NCBI GenBank assembly: GCA_030849805.1
Contig: JASANZ010002120.1
Location: 1-48,958 of the forward strand
Reading direction: 5' to 3'
Source of the DNA: Sergeia podlipaevii
Taxonomy: Eukaryota > Euglenozoa > Kinetoplastea > Trypanosomatida > Trypanosomatidae
DNA length: 48,958 bases
This document shows positions 1 to 9,720 of the stretch, piece after piece. The translations under genes and the position numbers were made by a program. Positions within the stretch are counted from its first letter, which is position 1, and each line of letters opens with the position of its first letter. A model generated the notes under the pieces. The model saw only the letters and a list, made by a program, of their open reading frames with translations, did no database searches and was not told the DNA's origin.

Positions 1-3000
1 GCAAAGGACCCGGAGCTTGCGGATGGGCCAGAAGCAAAGAGGCTGGAGAAGGCGATGAACGACATCGCGCGAAGAATGGCGGAGGATGAAGTAGAGAGGC
101 GACTGTTTGGCCTTCTTTGTTGTGGCAAGTTTCATAGCATGTTCCCCTTCTTGCCCGAGATGGTTGCCCCCGGCATCGCACTCGCCGAGGCACGCCCCAT
201 GGAAGATCAGGCGTTCCGTGCGTTCGCCAACGAGCTCGCTGACCTGCATGCGGAGCCGCGGCCCAACAAGCACGCCATCGCGGAAGTGGAGGCGGAGCTC
301 CGGGACCGCGCGGAGGAGCTGGGCGGCGAGAAGCTGCGTGCGCAGGAGGAGGCGCGGGCCGCGTACCCGTTCCTGTCCAAGCGCGTGAACAGCGTGCCGC
401 TGTTTGACCTGCCGCTGAAGAGCGACGAGAAGTTCCAGGAGCTGGCTGCTGTATGGGAGTCTGCCCTTGCGCCGAATGCGAGCGCACCACGCGTGAAGGG
501 GGAGGAAGTGGAGGCAGTGAGAGCAGCACAGGAGCAGTTGCTCGCTTGTGCGGAGGAGCTGGCGACTCTGCAGAAGCAAACAGACGCTCTGCGCGCTGTG
601 GCAGATGAGGAGGTACGTGCAAGGAACTCTTTCCTTCCCTTTGTGGGGGTTCGTGGTGTCCCGTTGCGCGAGCTTGGAGTAGGTCTTGATTCCAGGTTTG
701 TGGCTTTGTCAGATGAATGGTTAAAGCTCAAAGCAGTTGCAGATGGTGGAAGCGAAAAGGAGGCTAAGCTGAAGCAGATGGAGGCACAGCTGCAAGCTGT
801 TGCAGAAGGGCTGGCACGGAACGTGTTGAGCGCGGAGGATGGGCTTTTAGCGTCCTACCCGGGTTTGGCGTCGGCACGAAAGGTTCCAGGTGGCGCACTG
901 TTCTCAGTGTTGAGACTCCGGGGTGACCCAGTGCTTGCACGGCTGACGCGGGAGGCGGAGATGTTGGCGAAGGATCCGCGGGTGAATGCTCGCCCACTCG
1001 AGATGCTTCGCGGCCGCATGGCGCAGCGCATCATCGCGCTTGCGACTGAGGATGCTGAGGATGAGCGGGCAGCCGCCATTGCTCGCGTGACTGTACTTCG
1101 CGAGTACCCCATGTGCGCGAGGGATGTAACCGAAGGGGTTGGAAAGGATGCCCTCTTTGCAACTCTGGCGGCTCGTCGCATGGCATTTCTCAGCGATCCA
1201 GTGAAAAGTGCAGATGCCTTGCGCGACGTGGAGGATGCAATGTACGATAGGGGAGTGGAGGTGGAGAGCGTGCGTCGCCGACGCCGCCGTCCCGCACACC
1301 CGCCGCGTCTGCTACTCATTGACGACATCGCTGTAGATGAATCTATGATGCTGAATGCAGGAAGCGGCACACCACCGCTCTCAGACTACCACACGCGCCG
1401 ACAACGCCACAGACGGGCACGCGCTATGGACGCAAGCGAGGCGCCGTCCTTCGATGGCGATGAGATCTACGAAGCCGATGAAGATGTGTCTCTCCCGCCC
1501 AAGTCGCGGCGTGTAGCTGCGATGCGCAAGAAGGATGGCTACTATCAGGAGCTCCAGTCGCTGCGAGATGCACTGGTAGCCGAAGATGAGGCAGCCAACG
1601 CAGCCGCCATCCGCTGTGTAGAGGAACAGATGCGCGGTCGTGTGGAGCAGCTGCTGGGTGATGAGAGCAAGGCCCGCCGCGCAGAAGTGAGAACAGAACA
1701 GCGACTGCAGAGGCGTTATCCCTTCTTAGGCACGATGGTGATCGGTGAGGCACTCAGGGAAGTTGGGCTCACGGAGGACAACGAGTTCATGGCACTCGCG
1801 AAGGAGCGTGAGGTGCTGCTCGATCGTGTGAAGAAGCAGCAGCAGCAGCAGCAAGAGGCGGTGACAGAGGGCAGTGATAACAGTATTGGTAAGCGCAACA
1901 ACAAGAAGGGGAAAGGAGGAGGCGACGAATCATCCTCGTCATCGGCGCTTTCCTCTCTTGTCATGAAACTGGCGAAGGTTGAGCAGCGTATGAAGGCGCG
2001 AGCGAGCGAAGTCGTGGCCCAGCACGCGCGTGAAGAGGCGACACTGCAGCAAAGGCTGCCCTTTGTAGGGTCTCTGCCTGGAGACGTTGCGCTGCGTCAC
2101 CTGGATCCTTTACGTCTTCCCGAAGTGGTCGCACTCCTGCATGAGCATGGCAAGTACATGAATGATCCTTCCCTGATGCAGCAGCAGCAGCAAGGAGAGA
2201 CAGAGGGAGAAGGGGAAGGGAGGATGCCGATGCAGGAAGAAGCGGCAGTAAAGAGGCTTGAGAAGGCCATAAAAGACATTGTGGTTCGTGTCGCGGAGGA
2301 TGAGGCTGAGCGTGTGCGCCGTCAGCTGGTGGATCTCGAGAACATTCACATCCGATTCCCCTTCTTACTGGAAGAGCCTGTGCCGGGCATCACGCTGGTC
2401 GATGCAGCTGTTTTCAGCGATCCCGAGTTCCGTGCAATTTGCGGCGGACTTGCTGAGATGAAGTACGAAGACTCACCCAATGAATCTGCCGTGGCGGTGC
2501 TGGAGGAGTCGCTCTGCAGGCGCGCCGAGGAACTAGCGAGGTCGAAGCTGCGGGCAACAGAAGCGGCGCAGGCTATGTATCCCTTCTTGCCGAAACGCAT
2601 TGATGGCGTCCTGCTGGCCGATCTGCCCCTCGCTACCAACGAGGAGTACCGCCGTCACACGGAAAACACGGGGGACTCTCATATGTCTACCGTTACCAAG
2701 GGATCCACCGTTGTCTATTCTATTGAGTCCGCACTCCTGGCCGAAGCACAGAGCCTTGCTTGGGACGTAAAGGCGGTGGAGCTATACCGCCTTGACGAGG
2801 ACGCCGCAGTGAGGGCGAGGAACCCGTATCTGCTGTACAACGATGCATGCGGGGTACCTCTGCGTGACCTGCCTCTGGATGAGGACAGACACATTGCAGT
2901 CTTGAAGAAGCAGCGATTTGGTATTATGGCGCGCGAAGTGTGTGACGTGGAGGCGCTTGAGGTCATCAACTCAGAGCTGCGCGAATATGTTGACAAGCAT

Positions 3001-5640
3001 GTTGTACCAAAGATAATTGCGGATGATGTCAAGGGACGACGCCGCTTTCTTCCTCGCAAGCGACGCACGGCGCAAGTGCTCTTTGTTGTGCTCGAGATGG
3101 ATGCGGATGAGGAAATTTCGGATCTGCGCACAAGTGTTATCAACAACCCTTACACCACCGAGGAAGAGACGGAGAAGGCAAAGAATGACGTGCAGGTGCG
3201 CGGCAATCGCCTTTTGGAGTCGTATGAACGTGCAGAGCACAACATCGCGGTCGATCTACGGCGTTTGCGCCTTGCCTACCCCATGTGTGTCCGCGATGTC
3301 AATCCAGCCGTGGAGCAGGACGACTTCTTTCACACTCTGCGCGCGACCTATGAAGACTGGATGCGTATGTCTGACCCCGATAGCAAGACTATCGAGGACG
3401 TTCAACACGAGATGTGGCTACGTTCAGTCGGTCTCATTGGAGATGAGCGCTGCGTCATGGATGCACTCGAGGACTACTGCACAGCAGAGGCCGCGTTGAG
3501 GCTGGCACGCGCGCAGAGACGACCTGCGCAAGACGTGGATAGCCTTCTGCAGAACAGAGACGATACACAGACCACTCACAGATTGTGGCGCAAGCGTCAA
3601 AGCCGCCGACGCGTGCAGGCGCCGGTGTTTGGACTGCCGGAGGATAACGAGGGACTCGAGTTGGAGGAGGATGAAGGAAGGGAGTTGGAGTTCTTGAGCG
3701 CCTCCAAGGCTGCGAATGTGACGGCTGCTACCGACTCTTACTACCTCTTCCTGCAAAAGCAAAAGGCCACACTCACTGCCGACGGCAAGCAGGCAGCGGC
3801 GCGGTGTGTGTCGGCGCTCATGAAACGAAGGCTGCGGCAGCTTGCAAGCGACATTGGCAAGAGAAGGCTGGCAGAGGAGCGATACAACAACGCAGTGCTG
3901 AGGCGCTACCCCTTCCTGCGTCTACAGGCCAATGCGATGGGACTTGCTAAGATTGGGTTGGACGACAACGAGGACTTCTTACGACTGGTGGAGGAGCGCG
4001 AGGAGATGCTGAAGCCGCCGGAGGATATCAGAGAGCGCTACCCGTTTCTGCCAGAGAGCATTGAGGGAGTTCCGATCGCAGTGCTGGGTCTGGAGAAGGA
4101 CGACGAGTTCATGCGGCTGGCCGCACAACGAGAGGACCTGATTGGGCCGCTGCGCCGCAAACTCGCATGTGTGCTCCGCAAGGAGGAGGAGATCAAGACC
4201 AAGTGTGCAGAGATCATGGCTACGTATGTGGCGACTGAGAACAACCTCCGCACGCGGTACAGCTTTCTTCAGCCTTCCACGCTGCCAGTCCCCTTGGCAG
4301 ACTTACATCTTGAGACCAAGGAAGAGTTTATCGCGCTCTACGCAGCGTACCTGCAGCTGCCACGCGCATCGGCCCCCAAAACCCCCGACCTCGCTCGAGC
4401 CAGCTCCGACCGCGACGCAAGCAGTGCGGTCAGTTGCATCGGGAATTATGAAGCGAAGCTTCGCGCGGAGAAGCAGATGCGCGACCTCGTACGCAAGCTG
4501 GCAGATGAGGAGGCAGCGTGGCATTGGAGCCAGCTGATGGAGGTGGAGAGCCTTGCAGACCGCTACCCTTTCCTGCCTATGGAGCCCGTCACTGGTATCC
4601 GCCTGGGGGAGCTTGGCGCCACAGATGACCAGCAATTCCGTCTCCACGCCAAGGAGCTCGAGGACGCTCGCAAGGACACGGCCTCAGGGGGACAGAATGT
4701 GGAGGCGGCTGAGGGACAGCTCCTGAAGTATGTGGTGGAGCTTGCGAAGGCGAAGAAGGCGGAAGTGCAGAAGCGCCAGCGCCGGCACCGGCGTCTGCCA
4801 ATGCGCGTGGATGGTGTGTTAATCTCTGACATTGAACTCCCAGACGCGCGCGAGGTAGAGGAGAGTGAGGACGACACAGCTCTCACACCACACCCACTGC
4901 ACCGCCGCGCAGCGGCACGTGCCAAGGCAATCAAGGTGCTGAGGAACGACGAAAATGAAGCCGTGCGGGCACGCAACCCTTTCTTGGAGTCCAACGACGT
5001 CTGCTGTGTTCCTATTCGCCAGCTCATGCTCCGCGCTGACCCGACGTATCGCTCCTACATGAAGAAATGGCTGCAAAGCCTTGCGAAGGAGTCCATTGAT
5101 CGTGACACGATTCGCATCTACGAGGACCTTCTCCGCGAGTGCGCCGAGGAGCAGGCGGCGGAAAATATCACGGAGGAGACGTTGCTGCTTCAGAAACTCT
5201 CTGAGGCTGGCTTGCCACCTCCTGGCAGCGCTGACGTCTCTCCACATGCAATGCTCACCATCCTTCAGACCTCTGACGTGGATGCCGTGAAAAATCCAGA
5301 TGATCTATTGAAGGCAATCGGCGGCAGAACGGAGCGCATGCAGCAGATCTACCGCGCACATGCGGACGCAGAAGAGGCGGTCGCGGCGCAGCTGGGCAGC
5401 CTACGTATAGAGTACCCCATGTGTGTGCGTGACGTCAATCCAGCCGTCCGCGGTGACGAACGGATACAGTCGCTCGAGACGGAGCGCCGTGAGCTGCTGA
5501 AGAAGTACAACAACAGTGACCTCATCAAGACGATCGAAGAAGAGCAGAAGAAGCGTGGGGTGGAGCTCATTGACGACGCACAGTATGTTTCTGACGCCCT
5601 GCGCGACTGTGGAGAGTCCTCCACGAGGCCACTGGCTCAG
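1..5640 (+). repeat. Three-copy super-repeat of about 2.2 kb (736-738 residues) inside the giant gene
   Basis: Matching landmarks recur in the same order. A block with RLEKA/EKQM, then A(D/E)(D/E)E, then (F/Y)PFL has its PFL motif at nt 142, 2356 and 4564, giving spacings of 2214 and 2208 bp. The YPMC-RDV landmark is at 1105, 3277 and 5413, giving 2172 and 2136 bp. Each unit also holds a second YPFL-like site and an N(S/P)(F/Y)L site. Unit 3 runs out soon after its YPMC block, where the Ser/Arg-rich zone begins. Protein similarity is clear but DNA identity looks low, so the duplications are old. Confidence 0.85.
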
Positions 5641-8600
5641 TTGAAAGCGGAGCAGCTGACAAGGCGCTGGCGCTACATGATGCTGACGCGTCACCACCGC
5701 AACCGTATGTTGTCCTTTATTGACCTGCCGGAAGGAAAGTCGTCGAGCGGCAGGCACGGAAGTCGTAAGAGCCGCGAACGCAAGAAGCGGAGGTCGAGCT
5801 GGTCTGCTCTTGAGGTGAGTGTGGTGCCGGACAACGTCTTTGCGGAGATTCCTGAGGACCACAGGCGCACGTCGCTGCTGGGCAGCGCGGTGGAAGAAGA
5901 GAATGCGGAGGCGCTGGGCGGGATGCAGCAGCGCGGCGGCAGCAGCAGCAGCGGGGCGGGACCGGAAGAAAAGGAGGAGGAGACAACGACAGATGGGAAC
6001 TTTAAATTTTCTCGTACGGAGAAACGCAAGCGCAGGCCACGCTCGCGCAGCTCCATCAACGCTGAAAGCGTTCCTGACAACGAGGCGTATCAGATTTTAG
6101 AGGACGGCGTGCATCCGCAGCGCGTGCCTGACAGCAGGGCCTCCTCTGTGATAGATGACTATCTGAGGAGCACTGTGAACACCACGGGCACCACGCCTCG
6201 CAGCGAGTTGGACAGTGATGCCGCAACCACCACTACGGCGACTGGGGGTAAGAAGAGGAGGCGCGTGGTGAAGAAGCGCCTGAAGCTTCGCCGCACGAGC
6301 GTTACCTCCCAGATATCCATCAGCGCGATTCCTGATATAATACCAGGGGAACTGGTTGAACACGGCATGGACAACATTGGCAACTCGACCACTTATACCA
6401 CACCGCCGCAGAGACCTTCCTCGACGACGGCCAGCAGCATCGCCGGTATCAAGAGGCCAGGGCTGAGGAAACGCCTGCCCAATGCCACTACTACAGGCGA
6501 CGGTAACGCCAGCACAACTGGGAGCAGCGGAGAGGCTGGAGTTGTGAAGCAGCGGAAGCGTGGTACCTCACGGATGTCATCGCAGGTAATGCTGGCGTCG
6601 GGAGAGGCACCTGAGGTGTCCATGAGCCCTCTGAGACCCAGCACAAGCGAGAGTGGCGCCACCGCTGAGCTTGCAGCCAAGGCAAGAAATGAAATGAGCA
6701 ACGCCCCAACCCGCACGCTCGATACAGGCAGCACCCCGAACAGGAAGGGCTCGCAGCAACGCAAGCGTCAGAGCACCCGTCAACGCCTGGGGGAGATATC
6801 CGCAGTGGCTGAGAACGATGCGGGCGAGCTCATTCCGGCCGCGACAGACGACTTGAGACCTATTACAAGCAGCGGCAGCAGCACAGGTTCCTCGCAAAGG
6901 CGGCAACGTGCAGGAGGTGTAGCGAGCAATCACAGCACCAGCCGCACCGGTAGCAGCAGCGGCAGGGCAAGGGGGGGAGTGGCCAAGAACGGCAACGCCG
7001 TCAAGGTTCCTGCGCCACCATTGAAACACACAAACAAGACCTCCCACGTGGTCAACACGATCATTTCCGATGGCGGGGTGTTGCGAGTGCGCGATGACGT
7101 TGGTGGTGAGCCGTTCCTGGCCCCGGCTGGTGGCAGTGAGTACTACATCGGCAGCGTGATCGCGCAGGACCAGGCTGAGAGCAGCGAGATGGAGAGGGAG
7201 ATGGCGTACATTCTCTCGCTTCTACGCCGCACCGCGGCCTCCTGCGCACGGCCAGTTGAGGCAGAGGAGGTCGAGGCCGACGCAATGATGATGCGGCTTG
7301 TGTTTGAGAACTACGACCTGGAGATGTACGCCGCAGCAACGACTACGACTGGCCGCAAGCGCACCCCACTGACCCGTGCAAGGCTTGCCGAGATCGATGC
7401 TGACCTGCAGGCAAGAGCTATGGCGCTCTCGCAGCGGCCACGCCCTGTGGAGGGAGGAGGTAGCCTTGCAGCACGTGCACAAGCAGTTCGGGCAGTACGA
7501 CGCCAGCAGCAGCAGCAGCAGCAGCGACGGGATCAGGCAGATGTTGTGGCTACTACCGAGGGTGAAATGGTTGGATGGAACAGCGCATCAAACCCACGTA
7601 ACGTTCCTATGCGGTGGGCTCACTTGACGAATGAAGAATTGGAGAAGAACGAGGGCTTGCGGCGCATCATGGAGAGCACGAGCGGGAACAGCCAAGAGGG
7701 CGAGGAGGCAGCAGCGGAACGAGAACGCCGCACACAGGGCCGCGTCAATGCCTATCTTACGAACTGGTCGCTTCGCAAGGAAGCCGCCAACGAGGCGCTC
7801 TTTGCCAGATACCCGTTTTTGCCGTGTCTTTCGAGCGGATTTTCTCTCCTAGAGATTGGCTTTACAGACGACAAGGAGTTCCAGAACCTCGCGCGCAACA
7901 CCGCCTACAGCACGAGCCCGTACCTGCAGGAGCAGATGCGCGCACGTGTGGAGCAGCTCGCGTCTTCGAAAGCAGCACAACAGCAGAAGCAGCAGCAGCA
8001 TCAAGGCAGGAACTACGTGGGTCGCGTGCGTGCACTCGTGGACAGCTCGCGTGGCACCACCGCAGGATCTGTCGCCACAGTGGCCACACTGCCCGTTCCT
8101 TTTAAGGGTGAAAGTGACCTGCTCAAGCGACTCAAGGCGATTAAGTCGCTCGGGGAGGAAGAGAACGAGGATGCGGGTCTTGTGGAGGCGATTCGGGTGG
8201 CGCGCGTTAAGCAAACGAACAAGTTCTTGAGTGCGCGTCATCGGATCAACTTCGTTGCACAGTGCAAGCTGGACGCGGAGAAGCTCATCAAGCGCATGAT
8301 TGTTCGCATGAAACGCGAAAAGACGTCTGATATTCCGCTGAGCATGGAGGACGTCGATGCGCTCCGCTTCTTCTTTGATGGCGTTGACGCTGGGCAATTC
8401 GGTGTGCTGGACCGCGTGGACTTCACCGATTTTGTGTTTCTGACGCTCTGCGAGGACCTGAAGATGGGCCGAGCACAGGTGGAGAAGGTGGCGTTTCCCG
8501 AAATGACGGACGACGCGCTGCCCGCCTTGGTGGACTTCAGCGAGTTCTGCAAGTTCTTCAAGGCCATTGCGCTGCAGGAGCTGTGCAGGCAGGACGGTAG

Positions 8601-8943
8601 CTTCGACTCACGCGTGGTGATGGTGCCGTCGGCGCCGGTGCAGCAGCGGCGGTACAGAATGGTGGCGGAACCTGGGCGACCAACGCCTACCTCTACGCCG
8701 CGGGACTTTCTGAGAGCTGCTGCCGCCACACTGCAGGAGACCTCTACATTCCCCACACCCAGCGACCCGCGACGTGCGTCTACCACATCCGCGAACGCGA
8801 GTGCGTTGGAGGGGCGGCGAGTAGGAGGGTCGCAGCTGCCGTCAACGTTGAATGGGAGGAACCGACGGACCGGTGGATACGGGCAGGCGGACTCAACGAG
8901 CAATGATTGGTTTAGTCACAGCGCTGGCGGATCTCCACGATAG
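1..8943 (+). CDS. Giant repeat protein resembling calpain-like/GM6-type cytoskeletal proteins (5' partial)
   Basis: The frame is open from base 1, so the start lies upstream; 2980 residues are visible. The body repeats a motif of the form YPFLp..v.GvpL..L.L..d.eF..L (for example near nt 142, 2356, 4564 and 7813) between Glu/Arg/Ala-rich helices. A YPMC-RDV variant recurs at 1105, 3277 and 5413. These motifs sit in a 2.2-kb super-repeat covering about nt 1-5640. From 5700 to 7100 the protein is low-complexity and Ser/Arg-rich, with a looser 80-residue repeat. Another YPFL unit follows at 7813, then a degenerate EF-hand-like pair at 8330-8590 and a disordered tail. Gln runs lie at 1837, 2179 and 7507. 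The architecture recalls the large repeat proteins of the trypanosomatid subpellicular cytoskeleton and flagellum attachment zone (CLP-GM6 class). No calpain domain is visible, though it could lie upstream. The coding call is secure; the family call is by resemblance only. Confidence 0.85.
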   Translation, partial: AKDPELADGPEAKRLEKAMNDIARRMAEDEVERRLFGLLCCGKFHSMFPFLPEMVAPGIALAEARPMEDQAFRAFANELADLHAEPRPNKHAIAEVEAELRDRAEELGGEKLRAQEEARAAYPFLSKRVNSVPLFDLPLKSDEKFQELAAVWESALAPNASAPRVKGEEVEAVRAAQEQLLACAEELATLQKQTDALRAVADEEVRARNSFLPFVGVRGVPLRELGVGLDSRFVALSDEWLKLKAVADGGSEKEAKLKQMEAQLQAVAEGLARNVLSAEDGLLASYPGLASARKVPGGALFSVLRLRGDPVLARLTREAEMLAKDPRVNARPLEMLRGRMAQRIIALATEDAEDERAAAIARVTVLREYPMCARDVTEGVGKDALFATLAARRMAFLSDPVKSADALRDVEDAMYDRGVEVESVRRRRRRPAHPPRLLLIDDIAVDESMMLNAGSGTPPLSDYHTRRQRHRRARAMDASEAPSFDGDEIYEADEDVSLPPKSRRVAAMRKKDGYYQELQSLRDALVAEDEAANAAAIRCVEEQMRGRVEQLLGDESKARRAEVRTEQRLQRRYPFLGTMVIGEALREVGLTEDNEFMALAKEREVLLDRVKKQQQQQQEAVTEGSDNSIGKRNNKKGKGGGDESSSSSALSSLVMKLAKVEQRMKARASEVVAQHAREEATLQQRLPFVGSLPGDVALRHLDPLRLPEVVALLHEHGKYMNDPSLMQQQQQGETEGEGEGRMPMQEEAAVKRLEKAIKDIVVRVAEDEAERVRRQLVDLENIHIRFPFLLEEPVPGITLVDAAVFSDPEFRAICGGLAEMKYEDSPNESAVAVLEESLCRRAEELARSKLRATEAAQAMYPFLPKRIDGVLLADLPLATNEEYRRHTENTGDSHMSTVTKGSTVVYSIESALLAEAQSLAWDVKAVELYRLDEDAAVRARNPYLLYNDACGVPLRDLPLDEDRHIAVLKKQRFGIMAREVCDVEALEVINSELREYVDKHVVPKIIADDVKGRRRFLPRKRRTAQVLFVVLEMDADEEISDLRTSVINNPYTTEEETEKAKNDVQVRGNRLLESYERAEHNIAVDLRRLRLAYPMCVRDVNPAVEQDDFFHTLRATYEDWMRMSDPDSKTIEDVQHEMWLRSVGLIGDERCVMDALEDYCTAEAALRLARAQRRPAQDVDSLLQNRDDTQTTHRLWRKRQSRRRVQAPVFGLPEDNEGLELEEDEGRELEFLSASKAANVTAATDSYYLFLQKQKATLTADGKQAAARCVSALMKRRLRQLASDIGKRRLAEERYNNAVLRRYPFLRLQANAMGLAKIGLDDNEDFLRLVEEREEMLKPPEDIRERYPFLPESIEGVPIAVLGLEKDDEFMRLAAQREDLIGPLRRKLACVLRKEEEIKTKCAEIMATYVATENNLRTRYSFLQPSTLPVPLADLHLETKEEFIALYAAYLQLPRASAPKTPDLARASSDRDASSAVSCIGNYEAKLRAEKQMRDLVRKLADEEAAWHWSQLMEVESLADRYPFLPMEPVTGIRLGELGATDDQQFRLHAKELEDARKDTASGGQNVEAAEGQLLKYVVELAKAKKAEVQKRQRRHRRLPMRVDGVLISDIELPDAREVEESEDDTALTPHPLHRRAAARAKAIKVLRNDENEAVRARNPFLESNDVCCVPIRQLMLRADPTYRSYMKKWLQSLAKESIDRDTIRIYEDLLRECAEEQAAENITEETLLLQKLSEAGLPPPGSADVSPHAMLTILQTSDVDAVKNPDDLLKAIGGRTERMQQIYRAHADAEEAVAAQLGSLRIEYPMCVRDVNPAVRGDERIQSLETERRELLKKYNNSDLIKTIEEEQKKRGVELIDDAQYVSDALRDCGESSTRPLAQLKAEQLTRRWRYMMLTRHHRNRMLSFIDLPEGKSSSGRHGSRKSRERKKRRSSWSALEVSVVPDNVFAEIPEDHRRTSLLGSAVEEENAEALGGMQQRGGSSSSGAGPEEKEEETTTDGNFKFSRTEKRKRRPRSRSSINAESVPDNEAYQILEDGVHPQRVPDSRASSVIDDYLRSTVNTTGTTPRSELDSDAATTTTATGGKKRRRVVKKRLKLRRTSVTSQISISAIPDIIPGELVEHGMDNIGNSTTYTTPPQRPSSTTASSIAGIKRPGLRKRLPNATTTGDGNASTTGSSGEAGVVKQRKRGTSRMSSQVMLASGEAPEVSMSPLRPSTSESGATAELAAKARNEMSNAPTRTLDTGSTPNRKGSQQRKRQSTRQRLGEISAVAENDAGELIPAATDDLRPITSSGSSTGSSQRRQRAGGVASNHSTSRTGSSSGRARGGVAKNGNAVKVPAPPLKHTNKTSHVVNTIISDGGVLRVRDDVGGEPFLAPAGGSEYYIGSVIAQDQAESSEMEREMAYILSLLRRTAASCARPVEAEEVEADAMMMRLVFENYDLEMYAAATTTTGRKRTPLTRARLAEIDADLQARAMALSQRPRPVEGGGSLAARAQAVRAVRRQQQQQQQRRDQADVVATTEGEMVGWNSASNPRNVPMRWAHLTNEELEKNEGLRRIMESTSGNSQEGEEAAAERERRTQGRVNAYLTNWSLRKEAANEALFARYPFLPCLSSGFSLLEIGFTDDKEFQNLARNTAYSTSPYLQEQMRARVEQLASSKAAQQQKQQQHQGRNYVGRVRALVDSSRGTTAGSVATVATLPVPFKGESDLLKRLKAIKSLGEEENEDAGLVEAIRVARVKQTNKFLSARHRINFVAQCKLDAEKLIKRMIVRMKREKTSDIPLSMEDVDALRFFFDGVDAGQFGVLDRVDFTDFVFLTLCEDLKMGRAQVEKVAFPEMTDDALPALVDFSEFCKFFKAIALQELCRQDGSFDSRVVMVPSAPVQQRRYRMVAEPGRPTPTSTPRDFLRAAAATLQETSTFPTPSDPRRASTTSANASALEGRRVGGSQLPSTLNGRNRRTGGYGQADSTSNDWFSHSAGGSPR

Positions 8944-9501
8944 CAAAGTAAAGAGAGAAAGGACGGCGTTAGTTGCGATGCCTTTTCATATTTCTGTTCC
9001 GTTGTTTTTATTTATTGGTGTGTTTTTTGACTTTTGTTTATATAACGAAAAGCGGCAATACATTCTTTATTGCTATCATCATTTTTTTTTTTTTTAGGTA
9101 GCGGAACTGTGATGATGTTGAAGAGGCAAACACTAAAATAGCGCACTATATCTATCTGAGCACTACTTACAGTAGATATGATGCTTAGCTTCTACACATA
9201 CGCAATCGAGCGGAAGGCGAGGGAGGAATATAGGGAAGCATCCTCTTGCTCCCGTATGTTGATATATTCAAAATAAAATAAAATAAAGAGATGAAGTGGA
9301 CACCTTACTCTTTCTCACTGATGTATTTATTTTATTTTATTTTCTCTTTGAACCTCTTCTCTTTTCCTTTTATCTTTCCTTTTTTGTTATTGTTGTTGAA
9401 GCACACATTCACTCAGACGTTTATTATATATTTCTCGCCATTCGCATAACATATTTTTTTTTTACAGAAAGAGCACACACATTATTCAAATAGATAACAT
9501 T

Positions 9502-9537
<36 letters not shown>

Positions 9538-9720
9538 GTTGTTGTTTTTCTCTTTTCATTCTTACCTATTCAGCGTATAGCTCACGCAGCAGTCACTGAA
9601 GCTATATCGCCTTTTCTCCGCTTCTTGCTGAAAGGGATGAAGGGTGCTTAGCGCACGCATAACTTAAAGATAATAAAAGCGGCAAAGAAAAAAAAAGTCT
9701 ACAACGGCATCGTAGTAGAG
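8944..9720. other. Intergenic spacer with TA and GTT microsatellites
   Basis: AT-rich spacer between the giant gene and GLF. It holds a TA run at 9502-9526, a GTT run just after it, and several T tracts. No conserved coding frame or RNA gene is evident. Confidence 0.8.
9528..9573 (+). promoter_or_regulatory. Likely trans-splice acceptor for GLF
   Basis: A GTT/T/C-rich tract ends in CAG at 9571-9573. It would give a 147-nt 5' UTR before the ATG at 9721. Inferred from the polypyrimidine-AG pattern only. Confidence 0.55.

Noticed and set aside
8238..8903. 221-codon open frame on the - strand at the end of the giant gene
   Set aside because: Lies opposite the conserved EF-hand-like end and has no recognisable protein character.
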